A stretch of 56,817 bases of DNA, from contig JAUVGH010000009.1 in assembly GCA_030593885.1 (NCBI GenBank), positions 1 through 56,817 on the forward strand. The letters run 5' to 3'. The stretch is from Methanomassiliicoccales archaeon. GTDB taxonomy: Archaea; Thermoplasmatota; Thermoplasmata; RBG-16-68-12; SOIM01. A model generated the notes under the pieces. The model was not told the DNA's origin, made no database searches, and worked only from the letters and a program-made list of their open reading frames with translations. Both the position numbers and the translations under genes were made by a program. Shown piece after piece: positions 42,172 through 50,893 of the stretch; positions within the stretch are counted from its first letter, which is position 1, and each line of letters starts with the position of its first letter.

Positions 42172-44364
42172 TCACGTGATCTTCGAACCTGGGGCGACTT
42201 CCTTGTCCAATGAGACGTAGGCATCTCCCACCTTGAACGGGAACACCTTGTCATCTCCTGAAAAGAACATAGCCACCAGCTTTCCTTCAGGGGTCTCTAA
42301 GTCTATGAAATGATTGGGAGCCACCTGCACGCCTTTCTTAGTTCCCAGACCTATCCGCAGCCTGAGCTTTTTGAACTCTTCGAACTGAAGTATGGGCGCA
42401 TCCTCGGTTCCCATGACCCTCGTCCCTGGTTCCGCGCCGGATCCGTCCACGAGCAGTGAAACAACATCACCGTCTTCCGCAGCCAGGAGCATGCCTCTTG
42501 ATTCGATACCCCTCAACTTCGCAGGCTGAAGGTTGCACAGGACGATGATGTTCATACCGTCCAGTTCCTCGTTCTCATAATGCCCCTTCAAGCCCGAGAC
42601 TATGGTCCTCTCCTCGGTCCCAATGTCGATCCTCATCACCTGGAGCTTGTCCGCATTCGGATGATCTTCCACGCTCAGGACCTTTGCCACACGGATATCC
42701 ATCATGTTGGTCTCCTCCTCTTCTTCCTCCTCCAATTCCAATTCCAGTTTCTCGAAGAGCGGCACTGGTCTGGTCAACTTCGTTCCGACGGCCACATCTT
42801 CTAAGGCGTCTTCCCAACCGTGTTCTTCGATCGTATCCTCATTGCCCAGCATCTTCCACAGCCGCCCAGAGGAGTGCGGCAGGAAGGGATATGCCATTGT
42901 GCTCAGGGCCTGGACTATTCTCAGACAGACATACAGGGTCGTCCCACACGCTTCCCTGTCCTCCTTTATCTGCGACCACGGCGCCTTGGTGTCCATGTAC
43001 TGGTTCCCTGACCTTGCCAGCTCCATCAGTGACTTGATGCCCGCCTTGAACTCGCATACTTCAAGATGATCGCCCACTTTCTTCCATTGCTCCTCGATTT
43101 TCGCCAGGGCTTTCTTGTCCACTTCTTCCAGGTCACCTGGTTTTGGTATCTCCCCGTAGTTCTTGGCTGTGAAGCTCAAGGCTCTATGCACGAAGTTGCC
43201 GTAAGTTGCCACCAGCTCTCCGTTGTTCTTGGCGATGAAGTCGGCCCACCCGAAGTCCGCATCCCTTATCTCGGGCATGTTGACCGTCAGATAATACCTC
43301 AGCGAGTCCACCGGGAACTTATCCAGCAGGTCATCCAAACTGAGCGAAATGCCTCTGGACTTGGAGAACTTCTCCCCTTCGATCCTCATGAACTGGTTCG
43401 CGGGCACATTATACGGGAGGTTCAGATCTCCGTGTGCCAGCAGAACCGCAGGCCAGAATATCGTGTGGAAAAGAACGTTGTCCTTGCCCAGGAAGTAGTA
43501 GTGCCTCACATCTGGATCTTGCCAGTATTCCTTCCATTTGTCGGGTTCTCCCTGCCTCTTCGCCCATTCGACGCTCATGGTGAAATAGCCCATGAACGCC
43601 TCGAACCAGACGTATATCTTCTTATCCTCGTGACCCTCGATGGGAATGTCTATGCCCCAGTCTATGTCCCGGCTGACGGGTCTGTCCCGGAGCCCGCCTT
43701 CCAGCCAGGCTTCGGTGGCCTTGATGACAGGCGTCCTCCAGAACTCCTTGTCCTTGAGGTACTCCCACAGCGGCCTCTCGAAGGCCGAGAGCCTGAAGAA
43801 CAGGTGCGTCCTCTCTTTCATCACGGGGGTCTCACCGCAGTTCAAGCACCTCGGATCGATCAGATCTTCCGGGTCCAGAAGCTTCCCACATTCATCGCAG
43901 TTGTCTCCCCTGGCGGCATCATAGCCGCAGTGCGGGCACGTGCCTTCCACGTATCTGTCCGGCAGGTACTTCCCGCATTCCTCGCAGAATGGGAGAACCA
44001 TCTTCTTCTCGTAGATGTGGCCTTTCTCGTACAACTTCTTGAACATGTCTCTGGCCACTTCCTTGTGAGTTGGATCTTCGGTGCTGAGGAAGAGACTGTA
44101 GGAAGAACCCAGTTTCTGCAGAGACTTCCAGTTCAGTTCGTGATACTTATTGGCTAGATCAACGGGCGTGACGCCCTCCTCGTCCGCCTTTATCGTTGTT
44201 GGGGTGCCGTGCATGTCCGATCCCGATACCATCAGGACCTCGTTCCCTTTCATCCTCTGGAATCTGGCGAAGATGTCGGGCGGGAGATAGCAGCCAGCAA
44301 CTCCTCCGATGTGAATGACGCCGTTCGAATATGGCCATGCGACTCCGATGAATATCTTAGCCAT
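42172..44364 (-). CDS. metG: Methionyl-tRNA synthetase
   Basis: The 730-aa protein has the class I catalytic core, a double zinc knuckle (PFCEECGKYLPDRYVEGTC, then CGYDAARGDNCDECGKLL, and RCLNCGE), the KMSKS-like loop EGEKFSKSRGISL, an anticodon-binding helical domain, and a C-terminal OB-fold tRNA-binding domain from about residue 570 (DIRVAKVLSVEDHPNADKL). It charges tRNA-Met. The N-terminal nucleotide-binding motif reads HIGG instead of HIGH. A Glu-rich linker (LELELEEEEEEE) precedes the OB domain. The PHP gene follows 4 nt downstream. Confidence 0.95.
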   Translation of the reverse strand: MAKIFIGVAWPYSNGVIHIGGVAGCYLPPDIFARFQRMKGNEVLMVSGSDMHGTPTTIKADEEGVTPVDLANKYHELNWKSLQKLGSSYSLFLSTEDPTHKEVARDMFKKLYEKGHIYEKKMVLPFCEECGKYLPDRYVEGTCPHCGYDAARGDNCDECGKLLDPEDLIDPRCLNCGETPVMKERTHLFFRLSAFERPLWEYLKDKEFWRTPVIKATEAWLEGGLRDRPVSRDIDWGIDIPIEGHEDKKIYVWFEAFMGYFTMSVEWAKRQGEPDKWKEYWQDPDVRHYYFLGKDNVLFHTIFWPAVLLAHGDLNLPYNVPANQFMRIEGEKFSKSRGISLSLDDLLDKFPVDSLRYYLTVNMPEIRDADFGWADFIAKNNGELVATYGNFVHRALSFTAKNYGEIPKPGDLEEVDKKALAKIEEQWKKVGDHLEVCEFKAGIKSLMELARSGNQYMDTKAPWSQIKEDREACGTTLYVCLRIVQALSTMAYPFLPHSSGRLWKMLGNEDTIEEHGWEDALEDVAVGTKLTRPVPLFEKLELELEEEEEEETNMMDIRVAKVLSVEDHPNADKLQVMRIDIGTEERTIVSGLKGHYENEELDGMNIIVLCNLQPAKLRGIESRGMLLAAEDGDVVSLLVDGSGAEPGTRVMGTEDAPILQFEEFKKLRLRIGLGTKKGVQVAPNHFIDLETPEGKLVAMFFSGDDKVFPFKVGDAYVSLDKEVAPGSKIT

Positions 44365-44413
44365 TATCGGTAGAAAAGTCTCAAAGGATTTAAAGGTTCA
44401 GTGTTGGAATGGC

Positions 44414-44941
44414 TCAGTCTATCCTCTTCAGACCCTTCCTGTATATGGTTCTGGCCAGTTCGGGGTACCAGTTCTTGTACTCGGTCCATGTTTTGATGTA
44501 CTCTTCTTTGACGTCGGAAATCACCTTCGCCGGAACGCCCACGGCCACCTTCCTGCCGGGAATGCTCCTTCCGTGAGGTACGACCGCTCCTTCTCCTACG
44601 ATCCCCCACTCTCCCACCTCTGCTCCTTGACCAACAATGGCTCCCATGCCTATGAGGGCCCAATCGCGAATCGTACATCCGTGAAGTATGGCACCATGTC
44701 CGACCGTCACCTTGTTCCCGATCCTGCACGACCCGTCCGGTTTGGCGTGGACCACGCAGTTGTCCTCAATGCACGTCTCGTCGCCTATGAAGATCGCACC
44801 GTAATCCCCCCTGATGCTGGCGCCTGGTCCTATCCAGCTCGCCTCTCCGATCGTCACCGCCCCGATGACACTGGCCGTCTCGTGAATGTATGCATCCTTT
44901 CCGATCTCCGGGACCTTCCCTTCCAGTTCGTATACCGCCAT
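44414..44941 (-). CDS. Gamma carbonic anhydrase-like hexapeptide protein
   Basis: The 175-aa protein is a left-handed beta-helix of hexapeptide repeats (SVIGAVTIGEASWIGPGASI, FIGDETCIEDNCVVHA). The zinc-ligand histidines of gamma carbonic anhydrases are visible in VVHAKPDGSC and VTVGHGAILHGCTIRD. The PEIGKDAYIHETA start and the C-terminal helix fit the family. It may hydrate CO2, although many such homologues are inactive. It lies 49 nt upstream of metG on the same strand. Confidence 0.88.
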   Translation of the reverse strand: MAVYELEGKVPEIGKDAYIHETASVIGAVTIGEASWIGPGASIRGDYGAIFIGDETCIEDNCVVHAKPDGSCRIGNKVTVGHGAILHGCTIRDWALIGMGAIVGQGAEVGEWGIVGEGAVVPHGRSIPGRKVAVGVPAKVISDVKEEYIKTWTEYKNWYPELARTIYRKGLKRID

Positions 44942-45082
44942 TGATGACCCTTCCTCTCGCCTCTAATGACTTCCTACCTTAAAATCTGAATGGAATCCGG
45001 GTGGCCAGGCACACCCCCCGAGAACCTATTCGCATGGGTAAGGTTAAAGCCACATTACGCATTTGCCCAACCGGGGCCTTCT

Positions 45083-46561
45083 ATGATTGACCTGGAGCAG
45101 ATAAGAAGGGACGTCGAAGCCTGCGAGCGTGGAATGAACGAGGAGTACTACCTGAACTGGTCAGGTCAGAAGGATGATCTTGACACCGCATCTGTGCTGG
45201 ACAAGTGCCCGAGTTTGGGTGAACGCGAGACGGTGGATCACATCTCCGCCAGGAGGCAGATAGCCGAGCCGGAAGAGGAGAGGAAGCTCAAGTACCTGCA
45301 TGGGGTCACAGTCGGATTCTACCTGGCCAGCTTGGTCAAGGACCTGAATGACGCGAAGGAGACCGAAGAGGCCAAGCTGACGATCGATGTGGACGGAGAG
45401 GAGATGGCTTACAGGATGTCCCGCGTGCACATGGTGAACGAGGACGATAGGGCAAAGAGACACGCCATCCACGACGCCCGAATAAAGGCATCCCATGGAC
45501 TGAACAAGATCCTGGTGGAGAGATGGGGAAAGCTGCACAACACCGCGGTCGACCTCGGATACAACAACTACACCATGCTCTACAGGAACCTCAAAGGTAT
45601 CAACTTCACATCACTTCTCAACGAGATCAAGGAGTTCAAGCAGAGGACCGACAAGCTGTACAGGGAGAAGATGGGCGAGATGACCGATTCACTGGGTGTG
45701 AGTCTGGAGGAAGCGGAGAAGCACGATATATCTCACCTTCTGAGGGCGAAACAGTTCGATCCCCACTTCAAGAAGGGGAACTCTCTTCCGGCGCTCAAGG
45801 AGACCCTCAAGGGACTCGGAATTGACCTGGACAGTCAGAAGAACATAATTGTGGACATAGAGGAGAGGGAGAAGAAGACGCCAAGGGCTTTCTGCGCACC
45901 GTTGGATATTCCCAGCAAGATCATGCTCGTCACCATGCCTCAGGGAGGCTATTCGGACTATTCTTCACTCTTTCACGAGGCCGGTCATGCCGAGCACCTT
46001 GGAAACGTGAATCCCGACGAACCCATGGAGTTCAAGTATCTGGGAGACAACTCGGTCACCGAATCCTTCGCATTCACCTTCGACTACCTGCTGACCGATA
46101 GGAACTGGGTCAACGAATTCATCAAGATGCCCAATGTTGACGAGTACATCCATCACGCGTTTGTGGAGAAGTTGTTCTTCGTCAGGAGGTACGGCTCCAA
46201 GCTGGAGTATGAGATGAAACTTCATACCGACGGCCTGCCGGGAATGGACCAGGTCTACAAGTCGGTCATGGAGGACGGTATGGTATTCAAACATCCCAGG
46301 GAACGCTACCTTCTGGACCTGGATGATGGATTCTACTGTTCCCAGTATCTCAGGGCTTGGATATTCCACGCCCAGATGATCGACCTCATGAAGGAGAAGT
46401 TCGGAGAGAAGTGGTTCCTGAACACCAAGTCCGGCAATTACCTGACCGATCTGTGGTCTGTGGGCCAGAAGTACGACGTCGTTGAGCTGGCTCAGAACGA
46501 AGGATTCCAGGGACTCGATATCGAACCCCTGACCGAGGAGATCATCGCCAACCTCGAGTGA
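45083..46561 (+). CDS. M3-like (oligoendopeptidase F-related) metallopeptidase
   Basis: The 492-aa protein is helical with the zinc motif SLFHEAGHAEHLGNV near residue 300, a downstream Glu in DNSVTESFAFTFDYLL, and the GFYCSQYLRAWIF segment late in the chain. This order matches M3 oligopeptidases, which degrade cytosolic peptides. ATG 45083 (MIDLEQIRRDVE) is the likely start; the frame extends back to 44990. A weak TATA-like stretch lies near 45041. It is divergent from the carbonic anhydrase-like gene and contiguous with the zinc-ribbon membrane protein gene. Confidence 0.83.
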   Translation: MIDLEQIRRDVEACERGMNEEYYLNWSGQKDDLDTASVLDKCPSLGERETVDHISARRQIAEPEEERKLKYLHGVTVGFYLASLVKDLNDAKETEEAKLTIDVDGEEMAYRMSRVHMVNEDDRAKRHAIHDARIKASHGLNKILVERWGKLHNTAVDLGYNNYTMLYRNLKGINFTSLLNEIKEFKQRTDKLYREKMGEMTDSLGVSLEEAEKHDISHLLRAKQFDPHFKKGNSLPALKETLKGLGIDLDSQKNIIVDIEEREKKTPRAFCAPLDIPSKIMLVTMPQGGYSDYSSLFHEAGHAEHLGNVNPDEPMEFKYLGDNSVTESFAFTFDYLLTDRNWVNEFIKMPNVDEYIHHAFVEKLFFVRRYGSKLEYEMKLHTDGLPGMDQVYKSVMEDGMVFKHPRERYLLDLDDGFYCSQYLRAWIFHAQMIDLMKEKFGEKWFLNTKSGNYLTDLWSVGQKYDVVELAQNEGFQGLDIEPLTEEIIANLE

Positions 46562-46620
46562 TTTCCCCGCCTGAGAGCCGAATAGAAACGGTTATTACAG
46601 AGAAGCCTAATTTCGCCCCG

Positions 46621-47088
46621 ATGGTCGGACGATTTAGGAAGCGCAACAAGAACGAAGCAGCCGAGTCCGTCGAGATGGGCGAGTGCCCGACATGCGGTTC
46701 GAGCATACCGCTGGACGCGAGCGAATGTCCCGATTGTGGCGAGGTTTTTGATCTCGAGGAATTCGGGATTGCACCTGGTGAGGCGATAGTTGAGAAGGGA
46801 GGAAGAAAGGAGAAGTTGCTTTTCTACCTCGGCGTCATTCTCATTCTTGTCGGTGGTCCCGGTGTCGCAATGGGCTCCTGGGTCCACGACTGGTTTAGGA
46901 TACCGTTCCCCGGCCCGGAATATCACGCTTACGACGTTTTTGGTCCTGTGAACCGCTTCGTCGCCATGCTCGGACTGATCATCCTGATAATCGGGATTGT
47001 TTTCCTCATTCTCTCGCTGAGGTCCAGCAAGGTCGTCACCGACGAGGACTATGAGGTCGGGATCGATAGGAGCGAACCTCTGAGATAG
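46621..47088 (+). CDS. Zinc-ribbon membrane protein
   Basis: The 155-aa protein has an N-terminal zinc ribbon with two CxxC pairs (ECPTCGSSIPLDASECPDCG) and two membrane helices: LLFYLGVILILVGGPGVAMG and FVAMLGLIILIIGIVFLIL. An extracellular loop with WVHDWFRIPFPGPEYHAYD lies between them. The function is unknown; such proteins are common in archaea. ATG 46621 is chosen because a TATA-like GGTTATTACA lies about 32 nt upstream; an open frame runs back to 46558 inside the peptidase gene end. Confidence 0.75.
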   Translation: MVGRFRKRNKNEAAESVEMGECPTCGSSIPLDASECPDCGEVFDLEEFGIAPGEAIVEKGGRKEKLLFYLGVILILVGGPGVAMGSWVHDWFRIPFPGPEYHAYDVFGPVNRFVAMLGLIILIIGIVFLILSLRSSKVVTDEDYEVGIDRSEPLR

Positions 47089-47133
47089 TCCCGTGGCGTA
47101 AAGGTAATATTCTATGATTCAATAGCTCCAGCC

Positions 47134-48132
47134 ATGAAGCCTGAGGTCGCTGCCAAGAACGTGCTCACTTATGTTCTGGAGGCCGTCGCGGGGGAGAGCA
47201 TCATAATCATTCATGACGATGTTCTATCGAAGGTCGGGGAGGCCTTTGGTGATGCGGCTCTTGATATGGGAATGTGGGTGAGGTCCATTCGCTTGGAGAC
47301 CGCCGAGACCAGGAAATCGATTCCGCCAGCTCTGAAAGAGGTTCTTGTTCGGGAGCGCCCGGACATCTACGTCAACATCTTCCGCGGTCCAAGCGAGGAG
47401 ACCCCTTTCAGGATATCCGTCACCAAGCTCCAGACCCGCAAGAAGCTCAGGCTCGGCCACTGCCCTGGCATCTCATTGAGCATGCTGACCGATGGCGCCA
47501 TGGCTTTGACCGGGAAGCAGTATGAGAGGATGCAGAACTTCTCCAGGAAGTTGATGCGCACGGTGTCCGGGGTCGAGAGGGTCAGAATAACAAATCCCAA
47601 AGGTACCGATCTGACCATGAGCATCAAGGACAGGGGTTGGTTCTCTGACACATTCTTCGATTGGAGGACGATGAAATGGATCAACCTCCCGGTAGGCGAG
47701 GTCGTCGTGGGGCCGATCGAGAACTCCATGGAGGGAAAACTGGTCTCCGATGGGGCCATCGGTGGTGTCGGACTTATCAAGGAACCTGTGAGAATTGAGG
47801 TGTCAGGCGGCAAGGCTGGCAATCCAAAGACGACCGAGGCTGGTGTGAGGAAGAAGGTGAGGGCGGCACTGGATACCGACGATTGGTCCAGATACATCGG
47901 GGAACTGGGCATCGGGGTCAATCCAGGTGCACGTTTGTCCAAGGAATTCCTTGAGATCGAGAAGATCAAGGGTACCTGCCATGTGGCCTTTGGTAACAAC
48001 CTGGACTATCCCGGAGGTCAGAACCCCTCGGCCAACCATATGGACCTTCTCATCACCGAACCCACGATCGAGGTCGAGGGACCTGAAGGAAAGAAGGTCG
48101 TGTTGAAGGATGGGAAGTTTCAACTGGGCTAG
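47134..48132 (+). CDS. M29-like aminopeptidase
   Basis: The 332-aa protein resembles thermophilic metallo-aminopeptidases of family M29 (AmpS/AmpT): VAAKNVLTYVLEAVAGESIIII, VRITNPKGTDLTMSIKDRGW, and the metal-site region NLPVGEVVVGPIENSMEG, with GELGIGVNPGARLSKEFLE and CHVAFGNNLDYPGGQNPSANHMD. The Glu and His residues of the dinuclear site are visible in the last segments. It should release N-terminal amino acids from peptides, complementing the peptidase encoded just upstream. Confidence 0.85.
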   Translation: MKPEVAAKNVLTYVLEAVAGESIIIIHDDVLSKVGEAFGDAALDMGMWVRSIRLETAETRKSIPPALKEVLVRERPDIYVNIFRGPSEETPFRISVTKLQTRKKLRLGHCPGISLSMLTDGAMALTGKQYERMQNFSRKLMRTVSGVERVRITNPKGTDLTMSIKDRGWFSDTFFDWRTMKWINLPVGEVVVGPIENSMEGKLVSDGAIGGVGLIKEPVRIEVSGGKAGNPKTTEAGVRKKVRAALDTDDWSRYIGELGIGVNPGARLSKEFLEIEKIKGTCHVAFGNNLDYPGGQNPSANHMDLLITEPTIEVEGPEGKKVVLKDGKFQLG

Positions 48133-48190
48133 TCGGGAATAGTTAAATAACCTTCAGTCCATCATTGCTAGTGCGTAAGGAGAATGTAAC

Positions 48191-48403
48191 TTGGCGGACG
48201 AACCCGAGACCACTAAGGACGTTCCTCTGGAGACGGGGAAGATCTATTTGGCTAGAATAGAGGATTCGGGCGAAACCGGGGAAGGCCTTGCCAATCTGAA
48301 CGGTCATCTCGTTTTCGTTCAAAAAGCTCGACCCGGGCAAGATGTCAAGATAAAAGTCACAAAGGTATTCGGGCGGTTTGCCTTCGGAGAGATTGTCAAG
48401 TAG
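48191..48403 (+). CDS. Single-domain TRAM RNA-binding protein
   Basis: The 70-aa protein is one TRAM domain (LETGKIYLARIEDSGETGEG, then LVFVQKARPGQDVKIKVTKV and FGRFAFGEIV). Stand-alone TRAM proteins are abundant in archaea and act as RNA chaperones, some cold-responsive. The TTG start at 48191 is supported by AAGGAG 8 nt upstream and by the TATA-like AGTTAAATAA near 48141. Its position next to an sRNA unit is notable but may be coincidence. Confidence 0.88.
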   Translation: MADEPETTKDVPLETGKIYLARIEDSGETGEGLANLNGHLVFVQKARPGQDVKIKVTKVFGRFAFGEIVK

Positions 48404-48581
48404 GGCCCTTTTTAGAGCGTCACTGAGTTGGTCAAAGTATCATTTCAGCGAGGGGGCTTTTTCCGCCTTGGGTTTTTGTCATAAGTCCTCGAACTTTGTA
48501 ATCTTACACACTTATAACACCCTAGAATGCCAACAATCTGTGTTATCGATAAGTTTATATTGTTGTCCCCTAATTATCATT
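48404..48581. other. Gap between the TRAM gene and sRNA copy 2
   Basis: No gene is seen. T-rich stretches after G/C runs (around 48409-48415 and 48458-48465) may end the TRAM transcript. ACTTATAACA near 48508 is another TATA-like box without a recognisable product. Confidence 0.35.
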
Positions 48582-48651
48582 TGCTTATCTAAGCATCCCT
48601 CCACAACGAGGCCGTTCAGCTTCTTTTCTTTCTGAACGGCCAACTTTTTTT
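48582..48651 (+). ncRNA. Repeated small RNA, copy 2 of 3
   Basis: This copy is identical to copy 1 across the 5' mini-hairpin, CCCTCC linker, 10-bp stem (48610-48619 with 48632-48641) and loop, apart from A for G just after the stem. The T-run is 48645-48651. AGTTTATATT at 48552-48561 is the TATA box, again 30 nt upstream. Copies 2 and 3 share a further ~40 nt after the T-run with many mismatches. It lies between the TRAM gene and the winged-helix/TPR gene, with no readable protein. Confidence 0.65.
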
Positions 48652-48652
48652 C

Positions 48653-48823
48653 TTACTGTTTGATGAATACACAACTCTCGCCAATTCGTGTGTGGCCCCA
48701 GCGTTCACCAAACTGGCAAACCATGAAACGGCTTCGAGGTCCCTCTCTATCTCTCTTCTGACTGGTGTACTTCCTGCTAGTCATTGTTTTCATCTTATGT
48801 GGGGTTGTGTCAAACATTGACAT
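48653..48823 (-). CDS. Small minus-strand frame beside sRNA copy 2 (doubtful)
   Basis: This 56-aa basic frame (MSMFDTTPHKMKTMTSRKYT start, FIKQ end) lies 28-37 nt downstream of a minus-strand TATA-like box (GGCTATATAC, 48851-48860), so it could be a leaderless small gene. I recognise no family. Its last codons overlap the sequence shared by copies 2 and 3 of the repeat; the aligned stretch near copy 3 also ends in KQ-stop but lacks the rest. It may be chance. Confidence 0.25.
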   Translation of the reverse strand: MSMFDTTPHKMKTMTSRKYTSQKRDREGPRSRFMVCQFGERWGHTRIGESCVFIKQ

Positions 48824-48890
48824 GGGTAGCGATTGGCATAACATCAAAAAGTATATAGCCTTTGTTTTTCCCGTTTTGGGAATATCTACA

Positions 48891-48900
48891 CTTTTTATAC
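48891..48900 (+). promoter_or_regulatory. TATA box of the winged-helix/TPR gene
   Basis: CTTTTTATAC starts 32 nt before ATG 48923, the same box and spacing as at 1285. Confidence 0.7.
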
Positions 48901-48922
48901 GAAAGAGGAATTGAACCAAACG

Positions 48923-50275
48923 ATGGTCGGCACCGCTCTCGATCTTCTTCGTGGACCTCCAAAGACCCTGGACATCCTGGTTCACCTGTCTGACAAGGAC
49001 GAGGAAGAAGAAGTTGGCAAGGTGATGTCCTCTCTCGATCTCTCATCGAGTAGCTTCTATCCAGCCATAGACAGATTAGAGTTGCTGGGATTCTTGTACA
49101 GAAGGAGAGAGAAGGGCTATCCTCCCCATACGTATGTCATACTCACCAACAAAGGGAGGGAAGTTGCCGAGTTGCTGTTCCCGCTCGCCGAGGTGGTGGG
49201 GAGCACCATCCAGGGACTGAGGTTGGACCTTGAGGAATTGGAAGGGAAGGAGAGGACGGAAGAAGACAACAGGAGAATGGTCGAAGTTCTCAGAGACCTC
49301 CAGGACATCAGCTTCACTTTGGGCGAATGGGACGAAGCAGAAGCTCACGCGAGGAGGATCGTGGACATCGCTTCCGCTTCAGGGGACAACGAGGACCTCT
49401 CCAAGTCCTACAGAATCCTCGGCGAGATACACTTTCAGAGGGGCGAGTACGATAGGTCGAAGTCTGAGCTGTCGAACAGCCTGAACGTGTCGAAGAAGAT
49501 GGGCGATGTGAAAGGTGAGGCGGAGGCCCGCTATCTTCTTGGAGCGAATTTCGAGGACGGCGGAGAATTCAAGGAAGCCCTGAAGGAATACGAGAAGGCT
49601 GTCAAGAAGGCAAAATCCGCGGAGAGCGAGATCCTTGAGGCCAGAAGCAAGCTGGGGCTGGGAAGGATGCTTGCCAGGGAGGGCAGGTACGAGAACTCGC
49701 TGAAGATGATGGAGGAATCAGCGGCGGCCTTCGAAAGGCTCGGACAGGACGATGAGCTGCCGAGGGCGTATGCCAACGCTGGAGCCACCGCTTTCTACAT
49801 TGATCTGGACGAATCCATTAGATGGCACACCAAGTCCATGGATGCTGCGGTTGGGAACAGCGACCTGAGGATGCTCGGATACAGCCTCATGAACCTTGCG
49901 GGCTGCATGAACGAGAAGGGCGAACTGAAGAAGGCCCTGGACTACTTGGAAAGGGCGTCCGAGATCTCCGAGAGGATTGACGAGAAGAAACTGATTTGCA
50001 GCATCAACATTCAAAAGGGATGGATGCTCAGGCTCGAAGGAAAACTGGGGGAATCGGATACGTGCTTCCGTCGGGCGGTTCGGGTCGCGGAAGAGTACGA
50101 CCTGCCGTATTACCTCGGGGACTCGCTTCTCAACTGGGCTCAAGTGGATGCCGAGAGGGGAGAGAAGGGCGAAGCCAAGAAGAAGCTCAAGAGGGCGCTA
50201 GAGATCTTCGATGGACTCGGCTCCAAGGCCCGAATGAGCGAGGTCAGGAAGATACTGCGCAAGCTCAGCCGGTGA
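48923..50275 (+). CDS. Winged-helix / TPR regulator
   Basis: The 450-aa protein has an N-terminal PadR/MarR-like winged helix (LDILVHLSDKDEEEEVGKVM, FYPAIDRLELLGFLYRRREK, YVILTNKGREVAELLFPL) and then about eight TPR-like helical repeats from residue ~110 to the end (for example LGEIHFQRGEYDRSKSELSN and GRMLAREGRYENSLKMMEES). It should bind DNA and sense a protein or peptide partner through the TPR groove. The leaderless ATG 48923 is set by the TATA box. Target genes are unknown; the palindromes at 50645 and 50894 are candidate sites. Confidence 0.82.
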   Translation: MVGTALDLLRGPPKTLDILVHLSDKDEEEEVGKVMSSLDLSSSSFYPAIDRLELLGFLYRRREKGYPPHTYVILTNKGREVAELLFPLAEVVGSTIQGLRLDLEELEGKERTEEDNRRMVEVLRDLQDISFTLGEWDEAEAHARRIVDIASASGDNEDLSKSYRILGEIHFQRGEYDRSKSELSNSLNVSKKMGDVKGEAEARYLLGANFEDGGEFKEALKEYEKAVKKAKSAESEILEARSKLGLGRMLAREGRYENSLKMMEESAAAFERLGQDDELPRAYANAGATAFYIDLDESIRWHTKSMDAAVGNSDLRMLGYSLMNLAGCMNEKGELKKALDYLERASEISERIDEKKLICSINIQKGWMLRLEGKLGESDTCFRRAVRVAEEYDLPYYLGDSLLNWAQVDAERGEKGEAKKKLKRALEIFDGLGSKARMSEVRKILRKLSR

Positions 50276-50579
50276 ATCTCGCCACTATTCCGTTGGGCCA
50301 CCCCTGATGATCGCCTTCACCGTTTATCGCAATGCTGTCATCGCCACTGACTATCATTGGCAGGTCAGCCGGTTGGTGATCCGGCGGGGTGTCATACGGG
50401 ATAATCACGAGTCCATTGGGATACTCGCTCTTCAGCACAATTACCGGACTGGATGTCCTGTGCTCCAGTGGAAGGCCGAACGTGGTGGTGTAGGGATAAG
50501 GAGGTTTGGGTGTGACGTCCGCCGTTCCATCCTCGGCCCAGGGCTGGTCGGGATCTACTTCTGCTTCGTAATCTGTCAT
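50265..50579 (-). CDS. Hypothetical proline/aspartate-rich protein
   Basis: The 104-aa protein is rich in Pro, Asp and Glu (MTDYEAEVDPDQPWAEDGTA start; TTFGLPLEHRTSSPVIVLKS middle). It has no signal peptide or membrane helix and no family that I recognise. ATG 50579 is preceded by GGAGAGGT about 9 nt upstream, a good ribosome site, and a TAAATATCC TATA-like box at 50612-50620, which supports a real gene. It overlaps the convergent TPR gene by 11 nt. Confidence 0.55.
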   Translation of the reverse strand: MTDYEAEVDPDQPWAEDGTADVTPKPPYPYTTTFGLPLEHRTSSPVIVLKSEYPNGLVIIPYDTPPDHQPADLPMIVSGDDSIAINGEGDHQGWPNGIVARFTG

Positions 50580-50644
50580 GTGGGTTACCTCTCCAGACGC
50601 GATGTTCCTCGGGATATTTAGCAATTTACCCCAAATTCACGTTC

Positions 50645-50659
50645 TTCCGAAAATCGGAA
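50645..50659. promoter_or_regulatory. Palindrome TTCCGA-AAA-TCGGAA, site 1
   Basis: A perfect inverted repeat with 6-nt arms, sharing its core exactly with site 2 at 50894. It ends 9 nt before a TATA-like AATATATACT on the plus strand (50669-50678). The dyad and its placement suggest an operator or activator site for a dimeric winged-helix protein. Confidence 0.55.
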
Positions 50660-50675
50660 AAACAAAGAATATATA

Positions 50676-50867
50676 CTAGTTGTTGACGAAGAGGGGTGTT
50701 AGAAAAGCTCGAGACCATCCCGTTCTTGTCGCAGAGATACCGTTCCTTTGGACGATTTGACATGAGAGCCATATGTCTCTCAACCTCAACCTTCGATCCA
50801 GATTCTTGTCGCCAAGTGCAGCGCCTTGTAGCTCATGGTCCATTGAGATTAGACAGTTCTCACTCAC
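50676..50867 (-). pseudogene. Remnant of a Tn5/IS4-type transposase N-terminus
   Basis: The 63-codon minus-strand frame contains ELQGAALGDKNLDRRLRLRD, which resembles the N-terminal DNA-binding domain of Tn5-like transposases (pattern E-F-x-G-A-x-L-G-D-K-R-x-x-R-R-L). Nothing of the catalytic DDE domain remains, and no inverted repeats are seen. I read it as a decayed fragment. It lies between the two copies of the palindrome. Confidence 0.4.
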
Positions 50868-50893
50868 TCTTGCTTAAATACTAGACGTCTTCG

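Noticed and set aside
43066-44157. Plus-strand frame of 363 codons
   Set aside because: It is the shadow of metG, caused by its GC-rich codon pattern.
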